This document shows, piece by piece, positions 25,452 through 34,606 of a stretch of 64,000 bases of DNA. The notes under the pieces are model-generated. The model saw only the letters and a list, made by a program, of their open reading frames with translations. It ran no database searches and had not been told where the DNA came from. Source of the stretch: JAAYFT01 sp036562765 (GTDB lineage Bacteria > Bacillota > Clostridia > Tissierellales > Tissierellaceae); the NCBI GenBank assembly GCA_036562765.1, contig DATCJO010000184.1, positions 1 to 64,000 of the forward strand. The letters run 5' to 3'. Numbering within the stretch: position 1 is the first letter of the stretch; each line of letters opens with the position of its first letter. The position numbers and the translations under genes were made by a program.

Positions 25452-26449
25452 ATGGCATTTATAGATGAGAATAAAGTTCTGAAATTTTATCTTGAGCAGA
25501 TGGGAAATGACAAGATAAATTTTTTAAAAGGGAAGGAGAAATTTAAAAGTAGAATTGCCTATGAAATAAATCAACTTATAGAAGAAAAGGATATGCACCA
25601 TAAAATTGGAACTGCAAAGAAGCTTTGGAAGCTTCTTTTTGAAGCTGCAATGAGCTATATAGACCCTGACAAGCGCGGATATGACGATATTTTTTCTTAT
25701 TTTGATGAATACGTAAATTTTGAAGAATTAATATTTGCTTCAGATTCATTTTATAGGGACCATACATTACACTGCCTTTGGGTGTATTTTCTAGGAGAAT
25801 ATCTTAGAAAAAGTGATGAATACAAAGACATATTAGTAGATGAATGGAAGCAGACTCAAATGGTAATTGAGGATTTTGCAAAATCATTAAATGAGTCCAA
25901 ACATAGGGAGATTTTTAAGGATTTTATCTATATATCTGAAATTATAAATAGGTGTGTAGATAATAGAGATGCAATTTGGTGTGTAACTTCCCTTACACAT
26001 GATTTGGGATATCCAATAAAGAAAATAAGCAAGATAAACAAGGCATTCAAAAAATACTCCCATACTTCCATGTAAGGAACTATGATGAATTCAACTTTAA
26101 TTATGCTGATGTTCAGAAGAGTTTTATTGATGAATTTATTAAGTTTATAAGCTATGGAATTGAGATAGAATTAAGTATTAGCACCGATGAAAAGAATAAG
26201 GAATTTGAAGAAATAGTTAATAAAGTTATTAGGGTAGAAAATAATAAGTTAATTATCAATGATGATGAACTTGATAAATTAGATGAAGTTCAATATAAAA
26301 AAATACAAGAATACATCAATAAAAAGATAAATATTAAGATGAAAATAGATTTTACAAAGCGATTGACCTTTTTCAATGAATTTGAGCATTATGAACATGG
26401 CATTATGAGTGCATATCTATTGATGAAGACTATAATATTTGAAGACTAG
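25452..26449 (+). pseudogene. HD-domain phosphohydrolase-like gene, frameshifted
   Basis: The first frame (25452-26075) encodes 207 residues containing DHTLHCLWVYFLGEYL and LTHDLGYP, the H...HD metal-binding signature of an HD-domain phosphohydrolase family. It then runs out of frame at a six-A run (26049-26054). The -1 frame continues open from 26054 to a TAG at 26447-26449 for 131 further codons with matching composition (ending EHGIMSAYLLMKTIIFED). One extra A in the run joins both parts into about 332 residues. Beyond the TAG, a further frame near 26490-26580 still looks like decayed coding sequence, so the original was probably longer. Start and ribosome binding site (GGGAGG) are intact. 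Most likely a pseudogene; slippage at A6 is the alternative. Confidence 0.75.
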
Positions 26450-26582
26450 CATGTTCTATAATAAGGAAGAATATGCTACTCTAAATTAATTTTGGAAGTA
26501 TTATAAAGCTTAATGAGGCCTTATCAAATAAGTATAAACCCCAATTAGTTTTAGATTTTACAAAAATAGGGAGAGGAATTGA

Positions 26583-27206
26583 ATGGAGATATTAGTTATT
26601 AGGCATGGGCAATCAGTAGCTGATTTAGAAGATAGGCATGAGGGAAGGGCAGATTTTGAGCTTACAGAATTAGGCTGCATGCAGGCAAAATGTGCTGCTG
26701 AATGGATAAAGGAGAATTATAAGATTGATGTTATTTTAAGCAGCCCACTTAAAAGGGCTGCTAAAACTGCTGAATTTATAAGTAAAGAAATAGGTGTAGA
26801 TGTAATATTTGATGATTTGCTTATGGAATGGAATAATGGATTGTTGGCTGGATTAACTCGATCTGAGGCTAAAAAGATGTTCCCTTTGCCAGAAGGCGGG
26901 AGGAGACCACATGATGAGTTTGCTGGTTCTGAATCATATATTAATTTCAGGGCAAGGGCGGAGACTTTCTGGTCAAAACTTATGTGTGAATATGAAAAGG
27001 AAGAGAACATAAGGATTTGTATAGTGTCCCATGGTGGTATGATAAACATGCTGTTTAGAAGTTTTATGATGCTTCCAGTGAATACAGATGTTAAAATAGT
27101 TACTGGTGATACTGGAATCCATTTGTGGGAAGTGAAAGGCAATGAAAGAAGAATCATATTTTTAAATAGGCAGGAACATTTATTAAAACTAAAGGAATGT
27201 GTTTAA
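26583..27206 (+). CDS. histidine phosphatase family protein (phosphoglycerate mutase-like)
   Basis: 207 residues of the histidine phosphatase superfamily, which transfers phosphate through a histidine intermediate. The RHG motif (LVIRHGQS, His8) is at the N-terminus, with LSSPLKRAAKTAE in the middle and the second catalytic His in IVSHGGMINML. The family covers cofactor-dependent mutases, alpha-ribazole phosphatase (CobC) and broad phosphatases; sequence does not decide which. GGGAGAGG precedes ATG 26583. It directly follows the broken HD-domain gene and may have been co-transcribed with it, which would put two phosphatase-type enzymes side by side. Confidence 0.9.
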   Translation: MEILVIRHGQSVADLEDRHEGRADFELTELGCMQAKCAAEWIKENYKIDVILSSPLKRAAKTAEFISKEIGVDVIFDDLLMEWNNGLLAGLTRSEAKKMFPLPEGGRRPHDEFAGSESYINFRARAETFWSKLMCEYEKEENIRICIVSHGGMINMLFRSFMMLPVNTDVKIVTGDTGIHLWEVKGNERRIIFLNRQEHLLKLKECV

Positions 27207-27592
27207 TAATAAAGTGATATTTATAATTTTGTGTATTATTAAATGATTATTTGGTATGTGTAATTAGAAGTTAAAAGGGGAAATTGGGATAATTAAAAGA
27301 AACTCTATTATAATTTTTTATAATTATATTTGCTTTGGTTAGATGTGCTCATAATAAATATAGATGATTTTTCCAATTAAAAAATACATTGTTGAATATG
27401 GTTTTAAACTGAGAGAGAATATGAAAGTTATTATCTAAAATACTGGCAAATATGATTTAAATGGCGATGATTGAGATGATTTAACTGAAGTAAGGCGTAT
27501 ATGCAGAAATGGAGATAAATAAAAAATAAAGATAAATAACTCTAAATTCCAATATATGAAGTAGTATCAACAATTGATGAAAGGATGATAAA
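27207..27592. other. 386-bp gene-free stretch with possible decayed coding traces
   Basis: No intact ORF. Around 27415-27523 short frames read like fragments of coding sequence interrupted by stops (for example DLTEVRRICRNGDK before a stop near 27521). I cannot assign them. No riboswitch is seen in front of the sulfur amino-acid gene: no SAM-I/SAM-II core and no T-box. Confidence 0.4.
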
Positions 27593-28768
27593 ATGACAGG
27601 ATTTAATACAAGAGCAATTCACGGAGGGAAAAGTGGGAAGAACCCTAATAATGCATTAAATCCACCTATATTTCAAACATCAACCTTTGTATTTAACAGT
27701 ATAGACCATGCAAATAAGGTGATGAATTTTGAATCCGATGATTATGTATATACAAGAGGCAACAATCCAACTTTGCGTTTATTTGAAAATAAAATGGCAG
27801 AATTAGAATATGGAAAAGGAGCTGTGGCCTTTGCATCAGGTATGGCTGCCATTAGCTCTGTTATTCTTTCATTATTAAAGGCAAATGAAACCATTATAGC
27901 CCATAAAACCCTTTATGGTTCAACTTTTACCGTCGTTACTGAACTGTTGCCAAAATATAATATCAAATACACAATAGTAGATTTGACGAATTTGGAAGAT
28001 TTGGAAAATGCCATAGATGAATCAACTAAAGTCATATACTTTGAAACTCCTTCAAATCCAGATTTATCCATAATAGACATATTAGAAGTGTCTAAGATAG
28101 CAAAGAAATATGGAATTAAAGTAGTAGTAGATAACACCTTTGCATCACCTTATTTTCAAAATCCCCTTCTTCTAGGGGCAGATGTGGTGGTTCACAGTGC
28201 CACTAAGTATATTTCAGGTCATGGAGATGTAGTCGGAGGAGTTGCAATATCAAAAGATGAAGACTATATTCACTATTTGAAATTTGGTTATATGTGCGAG
28301 CTTGGTGGTGTTATGAGCCCATTTAATGCATGGCTTTTATTAAGAGGGCTTAAGACATTAGGTTTGAGGATGAAACAGCATGAAGAGAATGCCATGGCAG
28401 TGGCTAAATTTTTAGAAAATCATCCTAAAGTTAAGTCTGTAATGTATCCAGGGTTGGAAAATTTTAAAGGTCACAGCATTGCAATGAAGCAAATGAAAGG
28501 ATTTGGAGCCATGATAAGCTTTGAAGTAAAAGGTGGATTAGGTGCTGCAGTTAAGTTTGTAGAAGGATTGAAACTAGCACAGTTGGCTGTAAGTTTAGGA
28601 GATTGCGAAACTCTAGTTGAACTTCCTGCAGCCATTACCCACAGAGGATATCCTAGGGATAAGTTAAAGGAATTTGGTCTGACAGAAAGCATGGTAAGGA
28701 TTTCAGTAGGGCTTGAAGATAAGGAAGACATTATAGCTGATTTGGAACAAGCGCTGAAATTGATATAG
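27593..28768 (+). CDS. Cys/Met metabolism PLP-dependent lyase, methionine gamma-lyase-like
   Basis: A 391-residue cytoplasmic fold-type I PLP enzyme of the trans-sulfuration family. The PLP lysine is Lys205 in SATKYISGHGD. Other landmarks are YTRGNNPT, the ASGMAA phosphate-binding loop, KTLYGSTF, the FETPSNP strand and VDNTFASPYFQ. Closest in pattern to methionine gamma-lyase, which splits methionine into methanethiol, ammonia and 2-oxobutyrate. The position of the active-site Cys of classical MGL (YGCT) is Ser here, so cystathionine gamma-lyase or O-acetylhomoserine sulfhydrylase activity cannot be excluded. Single gene with start ATG 27593 behind AAAGGATG. Confidence 0.88.
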   Translation: MTGFNTRAIHGGKSGKNPNNALNPPIFQTSTFVFNSIDHANKVMNFESDDYVYTRGNNPTLRLFENKMAELEYGKGAVAFASGMAAISSVILSLLKANETIIAHKTLYGSTFTVVTELLPKYNIKYTIVDLTNLEDLENAIDESTKVIYFETPSNPDLSIIDILEVSKIAKKYGIKVVVDNTFASPYFQNPLLLGADVVVHSATKYISGHGDVVGGVAISKDEDYIHYLKFGYMCELGGVMSPFNAWLLLRGLKTLGLRMKQHEENAMAVAKFLENHPKVKSVMYPGLENFKGHSIAMKQMKGFGAMISFEVKGGLGAAVKFVEGLKLAQLAVSLGDCETLVELPAAITHRGYPRDKLKEFGLTESMVRISVGLEDKEDIIADLEQALKLI

Positions 28769-28842
28769 ATTAGTAGGTTAATTGACAGAATAAGGTTTTA
28801 GATTATTTATATTGTTCAAAGTTCAAAGGGGTATGGGGGCTT

Positions 28843-29766
28843 TTATGTTATTATCTTTAGAAATATAGGAATTGTAATTAAGGACAACAAAGTTGTTGAA
28901 GAAACCAATAAGGCTGCATAGTCCTTTTCAATATCATAACTTTCTGCGAAGATTGAAGTCATGGCTGAAGCAGGCATTGCAGTCATGATGATTACAGTGT
29001 TTATAACCATGGATTTTTCTTCTAAAATTGAAAATATCAAGTATATTACCAATGGAATGATTATCAGCTTAGTGGATATTCCATAGTAAATAGTCCAATC
29101 TTTTAAAAATTCCTTTATTCTAGCTTTGGAGAGTATGGCACCAATTATAAGCATTGATAATGGGCCAGTCATGTTTCCTATGCTTCTAATGCTCATCGAA
29201 AGTGCACTAGGCAGCTGAAAATCTAATACCATTATTATTATTCCGACGATTACTGCAAAAATAGACGGATTAAGCAAGGCCTTTTTTATTTCCTTTTTTA
29301 ATTCATCTTTTAAAATAGGACCTTTAAACAGCATAAGTCCATAGGTCCATACGAATATGACAAAAAACATGTTGAATATGGAGCCATATATGACTCCTTC
29401 AGGGCCATAGATGGAGTTAAGTATTGGAAATCCTACATATCCTGTGTTTGTAAAAACATTGGCAAAATGGAGTATAGTTTTCTTTTGTTTCTTTATAGGG
29501 ATGAGAAGTATATATGATATAAATGCCATTATGATATAGGCAGCAAAGCTGTAATAAAATGCGTGTATGATATTATTTTTAATGTTATCATCAAATGAAA
29601 AAATAAATGAAGCAACTATCATAAATGGCAGTGCTATTTGTATGAGGATATCTGTAAGTGCCTTGATAATCTCTGAATTTAGGATTTTTTTCCTGCTCCC
29701 ATAAACGCCTATCATCATCATAATGAATAAGGAAATAATACTATCTATTAAGGCTGATAATTCCAT
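28843..29766 (-). CDS. AEC family transporter (auxin efflux carrier type)
   Basis: A 307-residue membrane protein with about ten hydrophobic segments in the 5+5 arrangement of the auxin efflux carrier/malate permease (AEC) family. Visible features include the N-terminal ALIDSIISLFIMMMIGVYG helix, the central hydrophilic loop (KDELKKEIKKALLNPSIFA), the NPSIFAVIVG signature and the MTAMPASA helix near the C-terminus. Bacterial members export or import small organic acids or amino acids; the substrate is unknown here. It is on the minus strand, divergent from the AGCS symporter, with GGGAGGG before its ATG. No regulator is attached. Confidence 0.88.
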   Translation of the reverse strand: MELSALIDSIISLFIMMMIGVYGSRKKILNSEIIKALTDILIQIALPFMIVASFIFSFDDNIKNNIIHAFYYSFAAYIIMAFISYILLIPIKKQKKTILHFANVFTNTGYVGFPILNSIYGPEGVIYGSIFNMFFVIFVWTYGLMLFKGPILKDELKKEIKKALLNPSIFAVIVGIIIMVLDFQLPSALSMSIRSIGNMTGPLSMLIIGAILSKARIKEFLKDWTIYYGISTKLIIIPLVIYLIFSILEEKSMVINTVIIMTAMPASAMTSIFAESYDIEKDYAALLVSSTTLLSLITIPIFLKIIT

Positions 29767-29830
29767 AAAATCCCTCCCAGTTTTTTATACAATTATCTTA
29801 TGAATTGAAATAAATATTGTTGTTTGTTTT

Positions 29831-29856
29831 AGGCAGATTCATAATCTGCCTTTTTT
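29831..29856 (+). terminator. orphan terminator-like hairpin upstream of the AGCS symporter gene
   Basis: GGCAGATT-CAT-AATCTGCC followed by six T on the + strand. No + strand gene ends nearby; the preceding gene is divergent. It may end a short leader or small RNA, or act as an attenuator for the symporter gene at 30006. A second small hairpin (AAACCT/AGGTTT then TTG) lies at 29921-29938. Confidence 0.55.
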
Positions 29857-30005
29857 GTGTTTTATATTAAAGCTAAATTTAAAAAGTTAAAATATTTTAA
29901 TTTATTTCAATTCCATTTTGAAACCTCCAGTAGGTTTTTGAAGGTTGCATATTATAATAACTCTGGCAGCATAATCAAGTTTTAATAAGTTAGGAGGCTT
30001 CAGAA

Positions 30006-31475
30006 ATGGAAGGGCTAAGGGCATTAGTTGGAATCATCAATTCTATTTTATGGGACTATGTATTAATTTTCGCACTTATGGGAATAGGAATATTTATGAC
30101 TGCCAGATTGGGATTTCCTCAATTTTCAAGGCTTTTTCCGGCATTGAAAAAAATGATAATAGCAGTTATTAAGAAAGAAAAAACAGAAGAAGGGAAAATG
30201 ACACCCTTCCAAGCGCTTTCTACTGCAGTAGCTGCTCAGGTTGGAACAGGTAATGTAGTAGGAGTTGCAACAGCTATAGCATCTGGTGGCCCTGGTGCTG
30301 CATTTTGGATGCTGGTTTCAGCTTTCTTTGGGATGGCTACTATATTTAGCGAAGCTGTATTGGCGCAAAAATATAGGGAAATTAGAAATGGCCAATTAGT
30401 AGGTGGACCTGCTTATTACATCAAAAATGGTTTGAAATCAAAAAAATTAGCAGCGATTTTTGCAGTAATTGCAATATTAACCTTAGGAATAGTTGGTACT
30501 ATGGTTCAGTCCAATTCAATTGCCATTTCAGTAAGTTCCGCATTTCATATACCTGTTCCAGTTGTAACCATTGGATTAGCAATTATTGTAGCATTGATAC
30601 TTATGGGTGGCATGGGAAGAATTGCTTCCTTTGCTGAAACTGTAGTACCTTTAATGGCTGGAGCTTATATATTAGGAAGTATACTTATCATACTATTTAA
30701 TTTAGAAAATTTCATACCTGCCATAAAAAGCATTTTTATTGGTGCATTTAAGCCACAAGCAATAGGTGGGGGAGTTTTGGGAATTACTATACAACAAACT
30801 ATGAGATATGGTATGGCAAGAGGGCTGTTTTCCAATGAGGCTGGTATGGGTTCAACGCCTCATTCCCATGCAGTTGCAGATACTAAACACCCTGCAGAAC
30901 AAGGTTTTACTGCTATGATAGGAGTATTTATTTCAACATTTTTAATATGCATATCAACAGTTATAGTAAACTTAGTATCTGGCTCATACGATGGAACAAT
31001 TCCAGCATCAGAAATGGCTAGAAGCGCAAACATAATGACGCAAAACGGATTTATGAGCGGATTTGGGACATTTGGAGCAATGTTTTTATCAGTATGCTTA
31101 TCATTCTTTGCACTTACAACAATCGTAGGATGGTACTTCTTTGCTGAATCAAATGTTAAATTTGTATTTAATGGCAAATCATCTACAATAAATATCTTCA
31201 AAGCAATAGTAATTGTTGCTTTAGTTGTAGGCTGTCTAACAGCTGCAGATTTTGTATGGGAATTAGTTGACTTGTCTACAGGAATCCTTGCAATACCTAA
31301 TATCATCGCTTTGTTACTATTATCCAAGGATGTTAAAGATATATTAGATGATTATGATGAAAAGGTAAAAAGAGGTAATGTTTACTGGGAATATGAATAT
31401 CAAAATCTTGATAAAGAAACAAGCAAGAAGAAATCTGTTTTAAGAAAAGGCTTAAGTACAACAATAATTAAGTAG
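30006..31475 (+). CDS. sodium:amino-acid (alanine/glycine/glutamine) symporter, AGCS family
   Basis: A 489-residue membrane protein with about eleven transmembrane segments of the alanine or glycine:cation symporter family. Diagnostic stretches are TPFQALSTAVAAQVGTGNVVGVATAIASGGPGAAFWM, the GPAYYI motif, and GLFSNEAGMGSTPHSHAVA. It takes up a small neutral amino acid with sodium. The directly downstream sensor kinase and YcbB-domain response regulator resemble B. subtilis GlnK-GlnL, which control glnT, itself an AGCS member. A glutamine transporter (GlnT-like) is therefore plausible, but sequence alone does not fix the substrate. GGAGG at 29993 precedes ATG 30006. A terminator separates it from the kinase gene. 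Confidence 0.92.
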   Translation: MEGLRALVGIINSILWDYVLIFALMGIGIFMTARLGFPQFSRLFPALKKMIIAVIKKEKTEEGKMTPFQALSTAVAAQVGTGNVVGVATAIASGGPGAAFWMLVSAFFGMATIFSEAVLAQKYREIRNGQLVGGPAYYIKNGLKSKKLAAIFAVIAILTLGIVGTMVQSNSIAISVSSAFHIPVPVVTIGLAIIVALILMGGMGRIASFAETVVPLMAGAYILGSILIILFNLENFIPAIKSIFIGAFKPQAIGGGVLGITIQQTMRYGMARGLFSNEAGMGSTPHSHAVADTKHPAEQGFTAMIGVFISTFLICISTVIVNLVSGSYDGTIPASEMARSANIMTQNGFMSGFGTFGAMFLSVCLSFFALTTIVGWYFFAESNVKFVFNGKSSTINIFKAIVIVALVVGCLTAADFVWELVDLSTGILAIPNIIALLLLSKDVKDILDDYDEKVKRGNVYWEYEYQNLDKETSKKKSVLRKGLSTTIIK

Positions 31476-31513
31476 AGATAACAGAATTAGTAAATAATAT
31501 GGAATTTAATGAG

Positions 31514-31547
31514 AAAAGCTACTATTATAGTTATAGTAGCTTTTTTT
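31514..31547 (+). terminator. terminator of the AGCS symporter gene
   Basis: Stem AAAAGCTACTAT / ATAGTAGCTTTT with a short loop and seven T, 38 bases after the stop. Confidence 0.9.
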
Positions 31548-31592
31548 GTAACATTTACTAACAATAACTTGCATATGTAAGAGGTGAAATAG

Positions 31593-32891
31593 TTGAAAAA
31601 GCTGAAAAAGTTGATGTTAGCATCTTTGGTAGTAGGGCTGTTTTCTCAAATAAGTGTAGGATTTATGAACAGCGATTTTAGAATTTCAGCAGCAGTAATT
31701 TTTTTTGAAGTATTCATTATCTATTATGAGGATTTAAAAGTAATTCCCATGGGGTTATTGTCTGGTTTCATTGTTTATATATTTAGGCTAATATCCCACT
31801 ATTTTACAAATGGGAATATATCAGGTGTGGTGTTTTCTTATGAGTTAGAAATAGTTTTCTATGTATTTTATGCAATTATTTTTTCAGTACTAACTAAGAA
31901 TAAAACTAAAAAAAGCTTAAATTATTTATTCTTAATTATGATTATCAGCGACTTTAGTGGGAATTTGTTGGAAGTAATATTAAGGAATATGACTACAGAC
32001 ATACTGTCTCCTTCTAAAATCAGCTTTACGCTGTTAATTGCAAGTATAATTCGATCTTGCATAGCTTGGTTTATATTAAATGTCATCAAGTACCATGAAA
32101 TGTTAATTGTAAAGGAAGAGCATGAAAACAGGTATAAGAAACTTCTTTGGCTGACGTCCCAGTTAAAGACTGAAATGTATTGGATAGAAAAGAATATGGG
32201 CAATATAGAGGATGTAATGGCTAAATCCTATGAATTATATGATAAGATAAAAAATAATATTGACAGGGATAAATGGAAAGACGATGCATTAAATATATCA
32301 AGGGATGTCCATGAAATCAAGAAGGAATATTATTTGATAGTTAGAGGATTAAAGTCAATTACAGATAAGGAATTGGAAGATAATGGCATGAGCATCAAAG
32401 ATATAGTAAATATTCTCACTGAAACCATGAAAAGGGAAATAAACGATTTGGGGAAAGATATAGAACTGGAAGTCAATATAGGTTATAATTTCTATACATC
32501 AAGACATTATTATATAATGTCTATTTTGAGGAATTTAGTAATGAACAGTATAGATGCAATAGATATGGATAAAAAAGACGGGAAAATTACTATTGAAGAA
32601 GGCATTAAGGGAGATTCATATTATTTTGTGATATCGGATAACGGTTCTGGAATAGATGAAAGGGAAATAAGCTATATTTTCTCGCCAGGTTATTCTACAA
32701 AGATAAACTATGATACAGGTGAAGTAAATAGAGGCCTTGGCCTCAGCATCGTTCAGTATATTGTTGAAGAACAGCTGAAAGGGAAAATATCAGTAACCTC
32801 TGAGCTAGGAAAAGGGACCAGGTTTGAAATTTACATTCCAAAATCAACATTGGAGGAAAGAGAAAATGAAGATTTATATAGTGGAAGATGA
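31593..32891 (+). CDS. membrane sensor histidine kinase, GlnK/YcbA-like
   Basis: 432 residues. The N-terminal ~170 residues contain about six hydrophobic segments and no extracellular sensor loop of any size. A coiled stretch follows, with the probable phospho-acceptor His240 in RDVHEIKKEY, and then a GHKL ATPase domain: N box ILRNLVMNSIDAID, G1 VISDNGSGID, F/G2 region GYSTK and RGLGLSIVQYIVEE. The TTG start at 31593 follows GAGGTG. The gene end overlaps the response regulator start by 26 bp, so they are coupled. Neighbouring AGCS symporter and YcbB-type regulator point to amino-acid (glutamine) sensing as in B. subtilis GlnK-GlnL; this is inference from context. Confidence 0.9.
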   Translation: MKKLKKLMLASLVVGLFSQISVGFMNSDFRISAAVIFFEVFIIYYEDLKVIPMGLLSGFIVYIFRLISHYFTNGNISGVVFSYELEIVFYVFYAIIFSVLTKNKTKKSLNYLFLIMIISDFSGNLLEVILRNMTTDILSPSKISFTLLIASIIRSCIAWFILNVIKYHEMLIVKEEHENRYKKLLWLTSQLKTEMYWIEKNMGNIEDVMAKSYELYDKIKNNIDRDKWKDDALNISRDVHEIKKEYYLIVRGLKSITDKELEDNGMSIKDIVNILTETMKREINDLGKDIELEVNIGYNFYTSRHYYIMSILRNLVMNSIDAIDMDKKDGKITIEEGIKGDSYYFVISDNGSGIDEREISYIFSPGYSTKINYDTGEVNRGLGLSIVQYIVEEQLKGKISVTSELGKGTRFEIYIPKSTLEERENEDLYSGR

Positions 32892-33705
32892 TATTAATAT
32901 AATTAGGATTTTAGAGAAAATCATTAAAGATAATAATTTGGGAAACGTTGTAGGAAGTGCCCAAGATGGAATAACTGCCCTAGATGAAATAAAATCTTTA
33001 AAACCTGATATTGTATTAGTTGACCTTTTGATGCCAGGGATGGATGGCATAAGCCTTGTAAAGGAAGTAAAAAATATTGAGCCTATGATTCAGTTTATTA
33101 TGATTTCTCAAGTATCTTCTAAAGATATGATTTCAAAAGCCTATGAAAGCGGAATAGAATACTATATTTCAAAGCCAATAGATGTAATAGAAGTACAAAC
33201 TGTTATAAAGAAAGTAGCGGAAAAAATTGATATAAGCCAAAAATTAAATCAGATTCAAAGCATATTTTCAAGTGGAAATACTCCCATTAGTGTTGAAAAA
33301 AATGATGAAGACAGCATAGCAGGAATAAAGAGGGTTATGCAGAAAATTGGCATTCTAGGGGAAGTGGGAACCCAGGATATAATTAAAATTGCAAAATATT
33401 TAATAGACAACAACAAGACTATGGCTGATTTTACTGTAAAAGAGCTTTGTGCCAAATTTACTGACAATCCAAAAACGATGGAACAAAGAATACGCAGGAC
33501 AGCAACAGTAGGCATGGTGAATCTAGCTAATTTAGGCATCGAAGATTATATGAATGAAATCTTTATCGAATACTCAAATGGGCTATACAATTTTGAACAG
33601 TTAAAGATTGAGATGGATTATATAAGGGGAAAGAGTAATAAAAGGGGAAAGGTAAATTTAAAGAAATTCATTGATGGTATAGTTTATTATGGGAAACAAT
33701 CTTAA
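32866..33705 (+). CDS. response regulator with receiver and YcbB (GlnL-like) domains
   Basis: 279 residues. Receiver domain at about 1-120 (YIVEDDINI, phospho-acceptor Asp53 in VLVDLLMPGMDG, Lys in YISKPID). After a linker comes a YcbB-type C-terminal DNA-binding domain (residues about 150-275, GIKRVMQKIGILGEVGTQDI ... TMEQRIRRTATVGMVNLANLG). This pairing is that of B. subtilis GlnL (YcbB). I chose ATG 32866 with GGAGGAAAG before it; the upstream in-frame start at 32824 lies deep inside the kinase gene. The likely target is the AGCS symporter gene just upstream. A strong terminator follows the stop codon. Confidence 0.92.
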   Translation: MKIYIVEDDINIIRILEKIIKDNNLGNVVGSAQDGITALDEIKSLKPDIVLVDLLMPGMDGISLVKEVKNIEPMIQFIMISQVSSKDMISKAYESGIEYYISKPIDVIEVQTVIKKVAEKIDISQKLNQIQSIFSSGNTPISVEKNDEDSIAGIKRVMQKIGILGEVGTQDIIKIAKYLIDNNKTMADFTVKELCAKFTDNPKTMEQRIRRTATVGMVNLANLGIEDYMNEIFIEYSNGLYNFEQLKIEMDYIRGKSNKRGKVNLKKFIDGIVYYGKQS

Positions 33706-33740
33706 GGTAGATTTTAAAATTTTAAAATCTACCTTTTTTA
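33704..33740 (+). terminator. terminator of the two-component operon
   Basis: A long perfect stem AAGGTAGATTTTAAAA / TTTTAAAATCTACCTT starting at the stop codon of the response regulator, then TTTT. sfsA ends on the other strand at 33738 and may use the same hairpin. Confidence 0.88.
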
Positions 33741-34445
33741 ATAAGTAAATTTAGAAGATAAGTCTATATCAATTGGTTTGCCTATTTTAATTTCATTGAA
33801 ACTTACTATGGAATCATAGGCAAGGATTTTTATGTTATTTTCACTGGCAAGTTTAACAGCTTTAGAAAAGCTAGGGTCCATTTCCCAGTTTAGCCTAAAT
33901 TTCCTTGGTCCATTCATCTGAATAAGGAAGAAGATATAACCTTTATAGCCTTTTTTAACTGCTTCAATCATTTCTAAAACATGTTTTGTTCCTCTTTCTG
34001 TTGGAGCATCTGGAAAGGCTGCAATGCTGTTATTTTCCAGTGTAACGCCTTTAACTTCTATAAACCCTTTTTCTTCGGAAGTTTCAAAATATATGTCATA
34101 TCTTGAATTGCCAAAAGTAACTTCCCTCTTAATGTATTTTATATCTTCAAATCCCTCAATTCTCCCACTTATTAAAGCATTAAAAACAACTTCGTTAGGC
34201 ACCTGAGAGTCGATATTTACAAGCATATCCCCCTTCCAGACTGAAATAACGGAATATTTTGTTTTTCTGCTGGAATCGCCAGTATGGTCTTCTAAAAGTA
34301 TTTTGGCTCCTTCAACAAGGAGTTCTTTGCATCTTCCTGTGTTTTTTACATGGGCAATTTCCTCTCTGCCATCTATTGAAACATGGGCTATAAATCTATT
34401 GGGCCTTTTTATGAATACACCCTCAACAATGTTTTTATATATCAT
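33738..34445 (-). CDS. sfsA: SfsA family DNA-binding/nuclease-like protein
   Basis: A 235-residue SfsA protein. Typical segments are RPNRFIAHV, the VKNTGRCKELL stretch, the nuclease-like core FIEVKGVTLE, and FPDAPTERGTKHVLEM, including the DAPTxRG signature. E. coli SfsA was described as stimulating maltose genes; structural work places the C-terminal domain in the PD-(D/E)XK nuclease fold. The biological role in Bacillota is unclear. Single gene on the minus strand, convergent with the two-component operon, with GAGGCG before its ATG. Confidence 0.93.
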   Translation of the reverse strand: MIYKNIVEGVFIKRPNRFIAHVSIDGREEIAHVKNTGRCKELLVEGAKILLEDHTGDSSRKTKYSVISVWKGDMLVNIDSQVPNEVVFNALISGRIEGFEDIKYIKREVTFGNSRYDIYFETSEEKGFIEVKGVTLENNSIAAFPDAPTERGTKHVLEMIEAVKKGYKGYIFFLIQMNGPRKFRLNWEMDPSFSKAVKLASENNIKILAYDSIVSFNEIKIGKPIDIDLSSKFTY

Positions 34446-34606
34446 TTTATCGCCTCTATTAATTTAATATTTGTTTATTTTATCATAATAACTACCTTGT
34501 TTCAAATTATGTTGCTTTAAACAGCTTGCAATCATGTCAATTTCTAAGGGGTTGCCTAATATAATAATTATAACAATAAATTAAAGGGTATAATAGGGGT
34601 GATAAA

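Noticed and set aside
25452..26449. Programmed -1 frameshifting in the HD-domain gene
   Set aside because: The slippery stretch TTC-AAA-AAA-T is imperfect, no downstream pseudoknot or internal Shine-Dalgarno is evident, and the sequence beyond the second stop is also decayed; a pseudogene is simpler.
27207..27592. SAM riboswitch or T-box before the methionine gamma-lyase-like gene
   Set aside because: No S-box kink-turn or T-box sequence (GGTACC) is present; only A+T-rich sequence with stops in all frames.
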